The notes under the pieces: model-generated
Databases searched by the model: none
What the model saw: the letters and a program-made list of their open reading frames with translations, nothing else
Told to the model about the DNA's origin: nothing
Shown here: piece after piece, positions 9,169 to 18,546 of the stretch
Layout: each line of letters starts with the position of its first letter
Numbering within the stretch: position 1 is the stretch's first letter
NCBI GenBank assembly: GCA_947498845.1
Contig: CANMLX010000002.1
Location: forward strand, 62,001-126,000
Source of the DNA: an uncultured Flavobacteriaceae bacterium
Lineage (GTDB): Bacteria; Bacteroidota; Bacteroidia; Flavobacteriales; Flavobacteriaceae
Direction of reading: 5' to 3'
DNA length: 64,000 nt
Program-made: the position numbers and the translations under genes

Positions 9169-9777
9169 CTATTCTAAAGCAAAAGTTACTTTAACATAAT
9201 GTTTTTGAAGTTCGTAAGGTCTTGCTGCATTAAAATATGATGTAGCTTTATTGGTATTAGGCGAGGTTTCTATATGCTGAATAGTACCAATCTTTTTGTT
9301 AATCTTTTTTGCTGTTAAATTAGCTCTATCTATAGCATTTTTTATAGCCATTTCATCAAGTATCGCAAGGTCTGAATTTGTATTGTTTTTAGTTAAAATA
9401 TCCACCACAACTGATACTCCATTCATTCGCTGCTCCAACACTTTTTTTGCTTCTTCAAAAGATGCTGTTATATATTGATAAGTTAAAATTCTATTATAGG
9501 TTGATGTTGAAAAATTATACAATTTATTTAGTTTAAACTTTTTAAAATCAATACCTACTTTTTCTAATTGATTTTTATACTCTTCAATAACTTGCTCCTT
9601 TTTTATGGGGTCACTATTTTGATATACATTAGTAACAATGTCTTTAAAATCGACATGAATAACATACTCATTAACATCAAATTTTTTGGAAGCTTCGCCG
9701 ATTACCGTTATTGTCTTATTTTGTTGTCCAAAAATTGGAGCGGCACACAATAATAATACTACAATTAATTTTTTCAT
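9169..9777 (-). CDS. SIMPL (DUF541) domain periplasmic protein
   Basis: 202 residues. Signal peptide to about residue 18 (IFGQQ), then ITVIGEASKKFDVNEYVIHV, the typical opening of SIMPL-domain proteins, and the later segments AIKNAIDRANLTAKKINKKIG and HYVKVTFALE at the end of the domain. The family is periplasmic or outer-membrane associated; some members have been linked to oxidative stress, but the biochemical role is unclear. Single-gene unit with the shared 22-base element about 50 bases upstream. Confidence 0.8.
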   Translation of the reverse strand: MKKLIVVLLLCAAPIFGQQNKTITVIGEASKKFDVNEYVIHVDFKDIVTNVYQNSDPIKKEQVIEEYKNQLEKVGIDFKKFKLNKLYNFSTSTYNRILTYQYITASFEEAKKVLEQRMNGVSVVVDILTKNNTNSDLAILDEMAIKNAIDRANLTAKKINKKIGTIQHIETSPNTNKATSYFNAARPYELQKHYVKVTFALE

Positions 9778-9825
9778 GTTTTTTATTTTTAAACTAACCG
9801 ATAAATCTAGGTGTTATTATCAGCT

Positions 9826-9847
9826 AAGTCTTGTATAAAATGGACAT
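9826..9847 (-). promoter_or_regulatory. 22-base element shared with the collagen-like lipoprotein promoter (copy 2)
   Basis: Same element as 2116-2137 with one base difference, 49 bases upstream of the SIMPL gene start. Both sites also have the sequence TTGTGAAGATTA close by (2101-2112 and about 9879-9890). Confidence 0.45.
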
Positions 9848-9938
9848 AGACTTTAAAAAATAATATGGATATATCTAATTGTGAAGATTACCAATATACC
9901 ATGATAATATATTGTAGATTGAATACATAGAAGTGTTA

Positions 9939-10769
9939 TTAGCCATTTCTTTTTAAAGCTAGTTCAGCCAATTGAATATCATTATTAAGAAACTTACTTG
10001 GAGAGATTCCCATAAATTTTTTAAACTCTTTTGTAAAAGAAGGATGGTCGTAAAAACCACACTCCAATGCAATTCTAGTTAATGATTCTTCTTCATTTTC
10101 ATTTATAATGGTCATAATAGTATTCCATTGCAATGTTTTGTAGTATTTTTTTGGAGAGATTCCTATAACTTTTTTAAACAAGCGCAGAAGATATTTTTGA
10201 TGTACGCCGACTTTTTCACAAAGGTTATTTACACTTCTTTTACCTCGAATATCTGTTTGCATAAATTCTATAACTGTATCTATCAAAGAAATTTTAGGAA
10301 GAGCGTTGGGGATTATACTTAATAGATAGTCTTCAAAAACCTCTTGAATATTGTTTACATTTCTGGGACAGTTTTCTAGTTGGTCTTCCAAAATTTGGGC
10401 ACCTATAATAGAAAAATCGGCAGGAGGATTATCAGTAAATTTGCATCCATGTTTATGAAACAAACGATAAAACCCAGTTGGTGTAAACTCAATAGAAATC
10501 TGTTTAATACTACCCTGATGCACCATTGAAACACCTTCTTTTGTCGTAACCCCTAAGACATAAGCTCTTTTAGATAGAACTTCATCTTTTTGGTCAGATA
10601 AAGTCCGCATTAAGTCTCCAAAGAAAAAGGTAAGCCGAATGGTATCTGAAGGTGTTATTGGGTGCAACTGGGGATCAGAAGTTTCGTTTTCGATATAACA
10701 TATCCTTTTCACAAAGGGTGTTAAAGCATTTTGTTGTAATGGTAGGATTGTAAATTTAAGATTTGACAT
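9939..10769 (-). CDS. AraC-family transcriptional regulator (paralog 2 of 3)
   Basis: 276 residues with the same architecture as the 2976-3812 product: sensing domain with TFFFGD, MVHQGSIKQ and EFTPTGFYRLF, then the AraC double helix-turn-helix (LCEKVGVHQKYLLRLFKK and IALECGFYDHPSFTKEFKK). Most similar to paralogs 1 and 3. Downstream, toward lower coordinates, is the SIMPL gene on the same strand; upstream is a decayed FG-GAP fragment, so it may be the surviving regulator of a lost secreted-protein gene. Confidence 0.85.
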   Translation of the reverse strand: MSNLKFTILPLQQNALTPFVKRICYIENETSDPQLHPITPSDTIRLTFFFGDLMRTLSDQKDEVLSKRAYVLGVTTKEGVSMVHQGSIKQISIEFTPTGFYRLFHKHGCKFTDNPPADFSIIGAQILEDQLENCPRNVNNIQEVFEDYLLSIIPNALPKISLIDTVIEFMQTDIRGKRSVNNLCEKVGVHQKYLLRLFKKVIGISPKKYYKTLQWNTIMTIINENEEESLTRIALECGFYDHPSFTKEFKKFMGISPSKFLNNDIQLAELALKRNG

Positions 10770-10950
10770 AGCTTGTAATTTTAGGATTTAAAGCATTTTG
10801 ATTGGTCTTAAGTATTCTTGACCACCTTTGGAAGAGTCTTCGAAAATTTAATGCCCAACTATGGCTCAGAATGAGACATATTTAACTGTGCTATACATTT
10901 TGGACTATGAAATAGTGGAAGACTTAAGTGAGCTTACAGCTTCTGTTGTT

Positions 10951-11208
10951 TTATAAGATTTTGGGGTATAATGAGAATTCACAAAACCGATAAACACCTG
11001 AAAATCTAAACATTACACAACTGGAAATAACATTCACTGAAGCACCTGAAGCCTCGGTGTTCATGTTTGTACTTAAGCATATGATATGTCCTAATTGGCT
11101 ATTGATTGATTTTCCATCGATATCATTGCTTCGTTTTATCGATTGTCCTAATACAATAAGTATTAAGTTGATTAACTCTACTATTGAGGAGTTTGAATAA
11201 TGTAGCAT
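10951..11208 (-). pseudogene. Degenerate fragment of an FG-GAP repeat protein
   Basis: An 85-codon reading frame whose segment GQSIKRSNDIDGKSINSQLG aligns with the first repeat of the 5795-7276 protein (GQWIQSGTDLDGITTNDQFG), including the hydrophobic stretch just before it. After about 35 residues the similarity fades and the rest looks random. No T9SS tail, no further repeats. I read it as a decayed N-terminal remnant. The rest of the gap 10770-11312 shows no other gene. Confidence 0.4.
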
Positions 11209-11312
11209 GACTGTATATTTTTTTAATATATAGTCAAAGCTATGTGAGGAAGTAAAAGATGTTTTGTATTATCGTTTCAAACACATGGACCAATGTCTCA
11301 TAACCATTAAAA

Positions 11313-14300
11313 TTACTTTGTTTTGTGGTATTCTCGATATTGGGAAGGGGAACTTGAATAATTCTTCTTAAAAATTCTAGAAAAGTATGCTACATCTTCA
11401 AAATTGACTTCATAGGCAACTTCACTTATATTAAGGTTCGTGTTTTCTAATAGTGATTTTGCCTTTTCTAACCGAATTGTGTTAATATATAATGTTATTG
11501 ATTTTCCTGTTAAAGCTTTAATTTTTCTATGCAATTGAGCTCGACTTGTACTTAACGATTTTGCTAGTTCATCTACAGAAAGCTTAGTTGTTTTAGATAA
11601 TGCATAAGTTTGAATTTGCTCTATAAAATCAATGTCTATTTTCTGTATACTGGGTTGTTCTGATTGCTGTAATTGAAGTATTTTGCTAAAATACGTTCTG
11701 GTACGCTCTACTTTCTTTAATAAATTACTAATGATAAGTAGTAATTCTTGTTCATTAAAAGGTTTGTATAAATAGGCATCTACTCCAAGTTTATAGCCTT
11801 TTAATTTTGCTTCTGTTTCTGTTCTGGCACTTACTATTATAAAAGGGATATGGGATGTTATTCCGTTTTGTTTTATTCTTTTACAAAATTCAAAACCATC
11901 CATTATAGGCATAGCCACATCACTTATAATAAAATCTATCGTTTTATTTTGAGCTATTCTAATTCCTTCTTCTCCATTCACTGCTGTATAAATACGATAC
12001 ATATTTTGAAGTAATTGTTTTAAATAAGCTCTAATCTCTAGATTATCTTCAACTATAAGTATTGAAAAATTGGTACTAGTCTTTACTGGTTGTTGATTTT
12101 TAATTGCTTCTTTCAAGTTTTCACTTGCTTCTATAAATGGTTGAGATAATTTAGGTGATGTAAAAGTTGCATTATTGTTTATTGGCAACCAAATAAAAAA
12201 CTGAGACCCCTTACTTACCTCACTTTTCACTTCAATTTTTCCTTGCATTAATTCTGTCAATTCTTTGGTTAGAGCCATACCAATGCCATTTCCCAAGTTA
12301 TTATTTACATCAAAAGTTTTGTAATAACGATTAAAAATGTTTGGTAAGTGTTTAGCTTCTATTCCTGTTCCTGTATCTATAACTTGAACACATAATTGTT
12401 GCCTCTTCTTTTCAACTATCACAGTAACCACACCATTTTCCTTTGTGAATTTTACAGCGTTAGAAAGCAAGTTATTTATTATTTTCTGCAATTTATCATC
12501 ATCAAAATCCATGATAAGCGTTTTTAATTTTGATGAAAATTGTAAATCTATATGTTTAGATTGCGCTAAGGAATAGTAATTCGAAACAGCAGTTTTTAAA
12601 AACAAAACAATGTCTGCCTGCTTATAATTTACTTCCATTTGCTTAGCATCTATCGATACCAAATCAAGCATTTGAACGACCAATTGCAATAATTGATTGC
12701 TACTTTTTTCAATATGTTTCGCGTTATCGATAACACTTTTTTCAGAATAGTTTTTTTGTAGCCGCTTAGATAGCCCGTCAATAACCGTTAATGGTGTTCT
12801 AAATTCGTGGGAGATGTTGGCATACATTTTAGATTGTAGTGTATTTATCTCTCTTGTTTTTTGGGTTTTTATATTGGCTATTTTGATTTTTAGAAAAAGG
12901 TAGACGGCAAAGACAATACCACTTAAAATTAATAGTATATATAAAATGTAAGCAATGGTAGTTTTATACCATGGTGGTTTTATTTTAAGGCTAATTTGTA
13001 GTATGCTCACATTATCTTTATCATTTATATAAGCTTTGTAAACAGGCTTAACTGTTAAGACGTGTTTTCCATAAACTATATTTGAAAAATAGATTTCTTG
13101 GCTATTTGTTACTTTCCACCCTTCATTATCTAGCTTGTAAGCATAGTTAATATTATCTGTGTGATTATAATCAAAATTTGAAAAACGGAGTGTAAAGTCA
13201 TTTTGCCAATGTGATAAAGTTATTTTATTTACAAAAGGAGCTTCAAAATTAGATAAATACTTTTCTTGTTTCCCATTTATTAAAATATCTGTTAAAACTG
13301 GTTTAGGTTTATTTTTATCAATAGGGTGGTGTTTAACGTCTATACTTTGCACACCTTGAGAACCACCAAAATAAATCATATTGTTAGTTGAATCATAATA
13401 TGCCGAAGTAAATAAATAAGAATTTGACACAAGCCCATCCTCCGTTTTATAATTAATTAACCTTTTCTCTCGAACATTATAAATGCATATCCCATCATTA
13501 TCGGTAGACATCCATATATTATTTTTAAAATCTGACCTTATTGCATTGATTTTTTTATCAAAAATATTATTATCAATTCGTAATCGTTCAAAATTACTTT
13601 CCTGATTATTATATTTAGATATGCCGCTTTCGGTTGCAATCCAAATATCTCCAATATTGTCTTGAGTAATAGAAAATGTGATATTTGAATTTAAAGAATG
13701 TATATCGGTTTCATTAAATATGTAATGTTTAAAAGGAAGTTTTTTCATAGATAAATCAATAGATGTAACATTAGGCAACATAAATATGCCGTAAGTCGCA
13801 GTAACAATCCAAAGACGGTCATTATTATCTATTAGCATTTCTAAAATCTTAGATTCTCCGATATCTGATTCAGTATTTAACTTTATTCGTTTAATTACTT
13901 TTAGGTTTTTATCCGTCACAGTAATTCCAGAGGACCAGGTTCCAATCCATATTCTGTTTTTTCCATCTTGTTCTAGATCATAGATCCTAAAGTTTTTGTG
14001 ATCAGATTCTTTTAGCGAAACCTTTTGATAAATGCTATCATTTTTAATTTTTAATAATTGCCCCTGTACATTAGTTCCGTATAAGTAATCTCCAAATTCA
14101 CGAAGCCCCAAAATGTGGGTTCTAAATATAGTTTTAAGAGTATTATCATTGCTCACTTTTTGCAACCCTTTGCGTCCTCCTATGTATAGAGTATTGTTAT
14201 GCTTTTCAATCTTTCTAGCTACACAAGGAATAAGTTTCTTGTTAAATAAAGGAAGCTTTAACGATTCTCTATAAACCCCTTTAGAAGTACCTATCCATAA

Positions 14301-15164
14301 CTTATTTTGAGAATCAATAAACAATTTTTTAATAGATACTTTGTCGGTTGATAAATCTGAGCGAATTTTTATTAACTGATTTTGTTTGGAATTAAATGTA
14401 TATAAATGATTATCTGAAGCGAAGTAGATTAATTTGTCTTTTTGTATAGCTTGGCTTATCTTATCTTCTACTAGCATATCTTTTGAAATGATATTTCCTG
14501 AATAAAAAAGCAATCTTTTACCTATCGACAATACAAGATTATCTTGTACCACATTTATCATTCTAATATTATTGTCAAAGGTTTGAGAGAATTGTATTTT
14601 ATCTTCCAAGATGTTATATTTATATAGTGTTTTCCTATTAGTAAACCATAAATAATTACCTTGAACTTGTATTAAACTTACTGTAGCTCCTTCTATAATC
14701 TTTTTAATGTTTCTAGTCTCTTTATCAAAAATATATACCCCTCCATCAGTTACCATGGCTAATAGGTTAGAAGATATTTTTTGCATCACAGATATTATGG
14801 TAGATTTTTTTAAACTAATATCTAATAAGCTTTCAATTTTTCGTTTTTTAGGATTAAAAATATTTAATCCTCCACCATGTGTTGCTATCCAGTATTCATT
14901 ATTTGGGTAAGCTTCTATTTGATTAACAGCATTAGTTGTAAGTGAATTTTCATTTTCTATAGAGCGACGTAGACTATTAAACCTATAACCATCATATCTA
15001 TAAAGACCATTATTTGTTCCAATCCAAATAAAGCCTAAACTATCTTGTATTATTTCATTTATTGATTGATTCGGTGAATTTTCAATTTTAGAAATTGGTA
15101 ATAAATCTTGCGTATAACTTATAGTTATATTCATAAAAAATATAGCAAGAATTATTTTTTTCAT
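11313..15164 (-). CDS. Hybrid two-component system regulator (propeller-HK-receiver-AraC)
   Basis: 1283 residues. Signal peptide (1-18), two-component-regulator propeller repeats (about 30-630, for example GFIWIGTNNGLYRYDGY, IWIATESGISKYN and IWMSTDNDGICIYN), a Y_Y_Y-type domain (about 640-720), one membrane helix (about 737-760), a HisKA domain with the phosphoacceptor His786 in SHEFRTPL, an ATPase domain (about 890-1005; NNLLSNAVKFT, DTGTGI, GNGIGM), a receiver (about 1031-1150) with phosphoacceptor Asp1082 in ISDVAMP, and a C-terminal AraC helix-turn-helix (about 1185-1283). This is the HTCS class that senses oligosaccharides in the periplasm and activates transcription directly. No susC/susD pair lies in the window, so its target is not evident; the T9SS hydrolase-like gene at 3883 is a candidate. 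Confidence 0.92.
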   Translation of the reverse strand: MKKIILAIFFMNITISYTQDLLPISKIENSPNQSINEIIQDSLGFIWIGTNNGLYRYDGYRFNSLRRSIENENSLTTNAVNQIEAYPNNEYWIATHGGGLNIFNPKKRKIESLLDISLKKSTIISVMQKISSNLLAMVTDGGVYIFDKETRNIKKIIEGATVSLIQVQGNYLWFTNRKTLYKYNILEDKIQFSQTFDNNIRMINVVQDNLVLSIGKRLLFYSGNIISKDMLVEDKISQAIQKDKLIYFASDNHLYTFNSKQNQLIKIRSDLSTDKVSIKKLFIDSQNKLWIGTSKGVYRESLKLPLFNKKLIPCVARKIEKHNNTLYIGGRKGLQKVSNDNTLKTIFRTHILGLREFGDYLYGTNVQGQLLKIKNDSIYQKVSLKESDHKNFRIYDLEQDGKNRIWIGTWSSGITVTDKNLKVIKRIKLNTESDIGESKILEMLIDNNDRLWIVTATYGIFMLPNVTSIDLSMKKLPFKHYIFNETDIHSLNSNITFSITQDNIGDIWIATESGISKYNNQESNFERLRIDNNIFDKKINAIRSDFKNNIWMSTDNDGICIYNVREKRLINYKTEDGLVSNSYLFTSAYYDSTNNMIYFGGSQGVQSIDVKHHPIDKNKPKPVLTDILINGKQEKYLSNFEAPFVNKITLSHWQNDFTLRFSNFDYNHTDNINYAYKLDNEGWKVTNSQEIYFSNIVYGKHVLTVKPVYKAYINDKDNVSILQISLKIKPPWYKTTIAYILYILLILSGIVFAVYLFLKIKIANIKTQKTREINTLQSKMYANISHEFRTPLTVIDGLSKRLQKNYSEKSVIDNAKHIEKSSNQLLQLVVQMLDLVSIDAKQMEVNYKQADIVLFLKTAVSNYYSLAQSKHIDLQFSSKLKTLIMDFDDDKLQKIINNLLSNAVKFTKENGVVTVIVEKKRQQLCVQVIDTGTGIEAKHLPNIFNRYYKTFDVNNNLGNGIGMALTKELTELMQGKIEVKSEVSKGSQFFIWLPINNNATFTSPKLSQPFIEASENLKEAIKNQQPVKTSTNFSILIVEDNLEIRAYLKQLLQNMYRIYTAVNGEEGIRIAQNKTIDFIISDVAMPIMDGFEFCKRIKQNGITSHIPFIIVSARTETEAKLKGYKLGVDAYLYKPFNEQELLLIISNLLKKVERTRTYFSKILQLQQSEQPSIQKIDIDFIEQIQTYALSKTTKLSVDELAKSLSTSRAQLHRKIKALTGKSITLYINTIRLEKAKSLLENTNLNISEVAYEVNFEDVAYFSRIFKKNYSSSPSQYREYHKTK

Positions 15165-15266
15165 ATTTCAAAACTTTTAGTAAAAGATATTAAGTGAAAT
15201 GTTTTTTTACAAATCATATTGTAATTTTACTAGATATTTTTTTTGATGAAAACAAGAAGGATGTTA

Positions 15267-16121
15267 TTAGTTGCTTCCTTTTAAAGCAAGTTCTGCTAAT
15301 TGAACATCATTGTTAATGAACTTACTTGGAGATACTCCCATAATTTTTTTGAATTCTCTAGTGAAAGATGGATGGTCATAAAATCCGCATTCTAATGCGA
15401 TTCTAGTTAATGACTCTTCTTCGTTCTGATTGATGATACTCATGATGGTATTCCACTGTAATGTTTTGTAGTATTTTTTAGGGGAGATTCCTATAATCTT
15501 TTTAAACAATCGGAAGAGATAGCGCTGGTTCACACCAACTTTCTCACAAATATCTTCTACATTTCTTCTACCAGTAATATCTTCTTTCATCAATTCTATT
15601 ACTGTATTTACGAGTGGTATTTCTGGAAGTGCCGTAGGTATTTTGGAAAATAAGTAGTTTTCAATAACTTCTTGAATATGTTCTATCTTTCTTGGACAAT
15701 TTTCCAACTCCATTTCCAATGCTTGCGCATTTATAGTAGATAAATCGGAAGGGGGCTTATTTGTAAATTCTTTGCCTTCCTTTTTAAACAAACGATAAAA
15801 TCCTGTGGGTGTGAATTTCACAAAAACCTGCTTAACAATACCTTGGTGCACTATTGAAACATCTTCTTTTGTTATAATCCCAGCTATACAAGCTCTTTTA
15901 GGGAGAAGTACAATTTCTTGTCTATGTGCAGTCCTCATCTGGTCTCCAAAAAAAAAGGTAAACCCAATGGTGTCAAGTGGAGGAAGTAAGTGAGACTGAG
16001 GTTCTATAGTTTCATTTTCTATATAGGAAATGCGTTTAACAAAAGGTTCTAATTCTCTTCGTTTTAATGTTCGCACTTCATATTTTAATGCTGATGTATT
16101 TAGTTTATTGACATTGTTCAT
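15267..16121 (-). CDS. AraC-family transcriptional regulator (paralog 3 of 3)
   Basis: 284 residues from the Met at 16121; an in-frame Met nine codons upstream is possible, but this one fits the paralog lengths better. Same layout as paralogs 1 and 2: sensing domain with TFFFGD and KFTPTGFYRLF, AraC double helix-turn-helix with ICEKVGVNQRYLFRLFKK and IALECGFYDHPSFTREFKK. It sits 102 bases beyond the stop-side of the hybrid two-component gene, on the same strand and upstream of it. An inverted repeat (16151-16174) lies 30 bases upstream and may be its own operator. Confidence 0.85.
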   Translation of the reverse strand: MNNVNKLNTSALKYEVRTLKRRELEPFVKRISYIENETIEPQSHLLPPLDTIGFTFFFGDQMRTAHRQEIVLLPKRACIAGIITKEDVSIVHQGIVKQVFVKFTPTGFYRLFKKEGKEFTNKPPSDLSTINAQALEMELENCPRKIEHIQEVIENYLFSKIPTALPEIPLVNTVIELMKEDITGRRNVEDICEKVGVNQRYLFRLFKKIIGISPKKYYKTLQWNTIMSIINQNEEESLTRIALECGFYDHPSFTREFKKIMGVSPSKFINNDVQLAELALKGSN

Positions 16122-16150
16122 AAGAGTTAGCCTAAAATTACAACCCACTT

Positions 16151-16174
16151 ACAATTCGGTTTATATAGAATTGT
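16151..16174. promoter_or_regulatory. Inverted repeat upstream of AraC paralog 3
   Basis: ACAATTC (16151-16157) and GAATTGT (16168-16174) form perfect 7-base arms around a 10-base AT-rich spacer, 30 bases upstream of the start at 16121. Spacing of one helical turn between arms fits a dimeric DNA-binding protein. Confidence 0.4.
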
Positions 16175-16228
16175 ATAGATTGTTTACTTTTAGGTAATAT
16201 ACAATAAAAACTAATTTTTGGATTTTTT

Positions 16229-16366
16229 TTAATCCTTTAAAACAATCTTCCTACTTCCCTTTAGCTCCTTAAACTCAATCTCTAATTTCTCATTATCACC
16301 TAAAACAAACTTAGACAGTACATACACAAACCGTTTTTTCTCTCCAGTCTTGACTAGATTTGGCAT
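16229..16366 (-). pseudogene. Orphan C-terminal coding fragment
   Basis: A reading frame ending in LEIEFKELKGSRKIVLKD with a normal stop but no credible start: its upstream part overlaps, in another frame, a truncated acetyltransferase fragment. It looks like the tail of an unrelated gene joined to that fragment. Family not recognised. Confidence 0.3.
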
Positions 16367-16367
16367 T

Positions 16368-16493
16368 TTAAATTTGTGAATCACTTTTAGGTGTGTCAGG
16401 ATTGAACACATGCGTATCTCCGGTTTCAATCACTTTTAAGAATATTTCCCAAACTTGATTAATATCTTTTTTTGTTGCCTTTCTAATGTTCAT
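16368..16493 (-). pseudogene. Truncated GNAT acetyltransferase remnant
   Basis: A 41-residue frame starts MNIRKATKKDINQVWEIF and continues KVIETGDTHVFNPDTPKSD, which is the typical first strand and helix of GNAT N-acetyltransferases, then stops. The remaining two thirds, including the acetyl-CoA binding loop, are absent; the next bases encode a different, unrelated fragment. A deletion or rearrangement junction therefore lies near 16368. The rest of the gap 16149-16558 contains no other gene. Confidence 0.6.
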
Positions 16494-16558
16494 TTTATTT
16501 AATTATGTTTAAGTACTATCAATGGTTCACTGGAAAAAATTATTATTGTTTTAGGAAA

Positions 16559-17407
16559 TTAACTATCAGAATCTCTCATTCGGCTTATCAAGGCATCTTT
16601 AAGTGCATCTAAAAATTTAGTATTGTTAGATTTTCGAGACCTAAGTTCAATAAACGTATGGTAGAAGTTTCCTAAATCTATATTGAAAATTTGTTCGTAT
16701 GCGGTTGCCATTTCTTTAATGTCTGCTGTACCGTTATTAATTGCCCCACTGCTATGTAGTGCATATATAAGCTCTATTAAATCTGTTTTGCTATTGGTCC
16801 AAAAGAGCTTTGACTGCTTTTGAAATGAGGGAGATTCTATTTCCATTCCGTTTGTGTTTTCTAGTTTACTGGTTTCTTTTTTTAAATGTATTATAAGCAT
16901 ATCGTATGCAAGTATGGTGGCTACCGTACTATCATGACTCGTTGAAAATTGTTCATCTGTAAAAAAATGAAAAGTCTCTGGGTGAAGCCTAATATCACTT
17001 TTACCCCTGAGGAAATATTGCTCATCTAAAAAAGATGCTCCTCTGCGATAATAATGATAGAACTCTAAATTATCAAGGAAATACATTTGAAGTTTATCAA
17101 TATGACTGTTTAAATATTTGGTTTGAGACTTATTACTGCTTCTAGGTCTTTTACTTTCAATATTAAACAGTTTGACAAAATAAATGAGTTTACTGAAAAT
17201 TTGAGGTTTAATATTCTTGAAGAAATTTATTTCTTTGGCCTTACTTTCAAAACTACAATTCACGGTTTCATTTCTCAATTCTTCTAGTGCTATTTTGGTG
17301 AGTTTAATACCTTGTTCAGCCTTTACCAAAGCATCTTCGACTTCCGATTCGAGAAGCTCTAATTTTTCATCTAATTGTTTTACTATTTTGGTATATGAAG
17401 CGTTCAA
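16559..17407 (-). CDS. rteC: RteC-domain protein with probable TTG start
   Basis: 282 residues from the TTG at 17407; the open frame extends upstream but those codons lie inside the next gene. The region SDIRLHPETFHFFTDEQFST, then STVATILAYDML and DLIELIYALHSSGAINNG, is characteristic of RteC. In CTnDOT-type conjugative elements RteC activates the excision genes. The N-terminal part is helical (KQLDEKLELLESEVEDALVK) as in family members, and the length matches the usual about 280 residues. No ATG lies near the expected start, and the TTG is 11 bases from the stop of the beta-helix lipoprotein gene, so the original upstream region may have been replaced by a rearrangement. Mobilization genes sit 38 kb away. 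Confidence 0.8.
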   Translation of the reverse strand: MNASYTKIVKQLDEKLELLESEVEDALVKAEQGIKLTKIALEELRNETVNCSFESKAKEINFFKNIKPQIFSKLIYFVKLFNIESKRPRSSNKSQTKYLNSHIDKLQMYFLDNLEFYHYYRRGASFLDEQYFLRGKSDIRLHPETFHFFTDEQFSTSHDSTVATILAYDMLIIHLKKETSKLENTNGMEIESPSFQKQSKLFWTNSKTDLIELIYALHSSGAINNGTADIKEMATAYEQIFNIDLGNFYHTFIELRSRKSNNTKFLDALKDALISRMRDSDS

Positions 17408-17418
17408 AAATAAACGTT

Positions 17419-18459
17419 TTAATGGTCTGCACCTACATTGGTAGCATCTGGTACCGTTACACCATCCCAAGTTTTGAGACCTGGATTAACTCCTGTAGCA
17501 ACACCCAATGCTGGAGATTGCCCGATGGCATTACTATTTGTAGAAGATGTATAACATTGCGAATCATTTATAGTTACATTAACTGTATTAAAACCAATGC
17601 CAATAGAAAAGTGATTGTTTACGTTATTGTACCTTGTAATTCGTTCAAAGACACCATTCGTTATTTGAGTTTCTTCACCAGAGTTGGTGTTAGCACCTAC
17701 AATAATAACATCACGCATATAGACATCTTCACATCCTTTATGCATTCGTAAGCCATTCTTTGATGTTATATTAGAATTAAAATAAGAGTCCACAATAACT
17801 AGATTCTGAATTGACTGAAATCTATTGTTTTGCGCATCAGATTCTAGACGAACATTAGCAAGGATTAAGTTTTTTCCTCTAAAAGTAGTCCCTTGTTTGC
17901 CTTGCATAAAAATTGCCCAATCACCGTTGTCATTACCATTAATCACTTCCAATGTAGAATTAATAAGTGCTACACGATTCCACTCTGTCGCTCGGCCAGA
18001 GAAATTATTTAGTTTGCCTCCTTCTGTAATTGAGTGTAAATTATCAATCAAAATATCTCCTTGGTCGCTATCCATAACAATTGGTCCAGTAGTCACTACT
18101 CCCCCCTTCCATCGTATCCGAGTACCTGTAAAAGTTAAACTACCTTGAATTTCGGCTGTATTTTCAAAAATAAATTCGCAATCATTACAAGTGATATTAA
18201 CACTACTATATTTACCACTTAACACTTTAGCAGATACACCGTTAATAGCTACAGCTTCCTGTAGTTCTTTGTCGTTCGTTATCGCTCTTTGTTCTGTAAG
18301 TTCTGGTTCAAGCGGCCACTCTATATCCGCAACGATATCAGGAAGTGTTCCTAAATCATACGTCGTATTATCTGTATTTATAGTTTTATCGTCATCATTA
18401 TTATTGCAAGCTAAAACAACAATAGACAACACGATGCTAACTTTAATAAAGTTTTTCAT
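17419..18459 (-). CDS. Parallel beta-helix lipoprotein, copy 1
   Basis: 346 residues, lipobox VLAC (Cys18) followed by NNNDDD. The segment LGTLPDIVADIEWPLEP precedes a right-handed beta-helix-like body (about 60-300) with short strand-turn repeats such as VNITCNDCEFIFENTAEIQG, TRIRWKGGVVTTGPIVM and RFQSIQNLVIVDSYFNSN. Related folds occur in polysaccharide lyases and in adhesion proteins; no catalytic residues can be assigned. A paralog of almost equal length at 61878-62915 has the same order of motifs and the same C-terminal DH end; by eye about three quarters of bases match. Upstream of, and directly abutting, the RteC gene on the same strand. Confidence 0.75.
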   Translation of the reverse strand: MKNFIKVSIVLSIVVLACNNNDDDKTINTDNTTYDLGTLPDIVADIEWPLEPELTEQRAITNDKELQEAVAINGVSAKVLSGKYSSVNITCNDCEFIFENTAEIQGSLTFTGTRIRWKGGVVTTGPIVMDSDQGDILIDNLHSITEGGKLNNFSGRATEWNRVALINSTLEVINGNDNGDWAIFMQGKQGTTFRGKNLILANVRLESDAQNNRFQSIQNLVIVDSYFNSNITSKNGLRMHKGCEDVYMRDVIIVGANTNSGEETQITNGVFERITRYNNVNNHFSIGIGFNTVNVTINDSQCYTSSTNSNAIGQSPALGVATGVNPGLKTWDGVTVPDATNVGADH

Positions 18460-18546
18460 ATTTAAATAAGATTTGTAAAAATTTCAAATAAAAGAAAATG
18501 TTGCTACTTGGGTTGACCAATGGATGAATTGGTGTGTTAATGTTTG

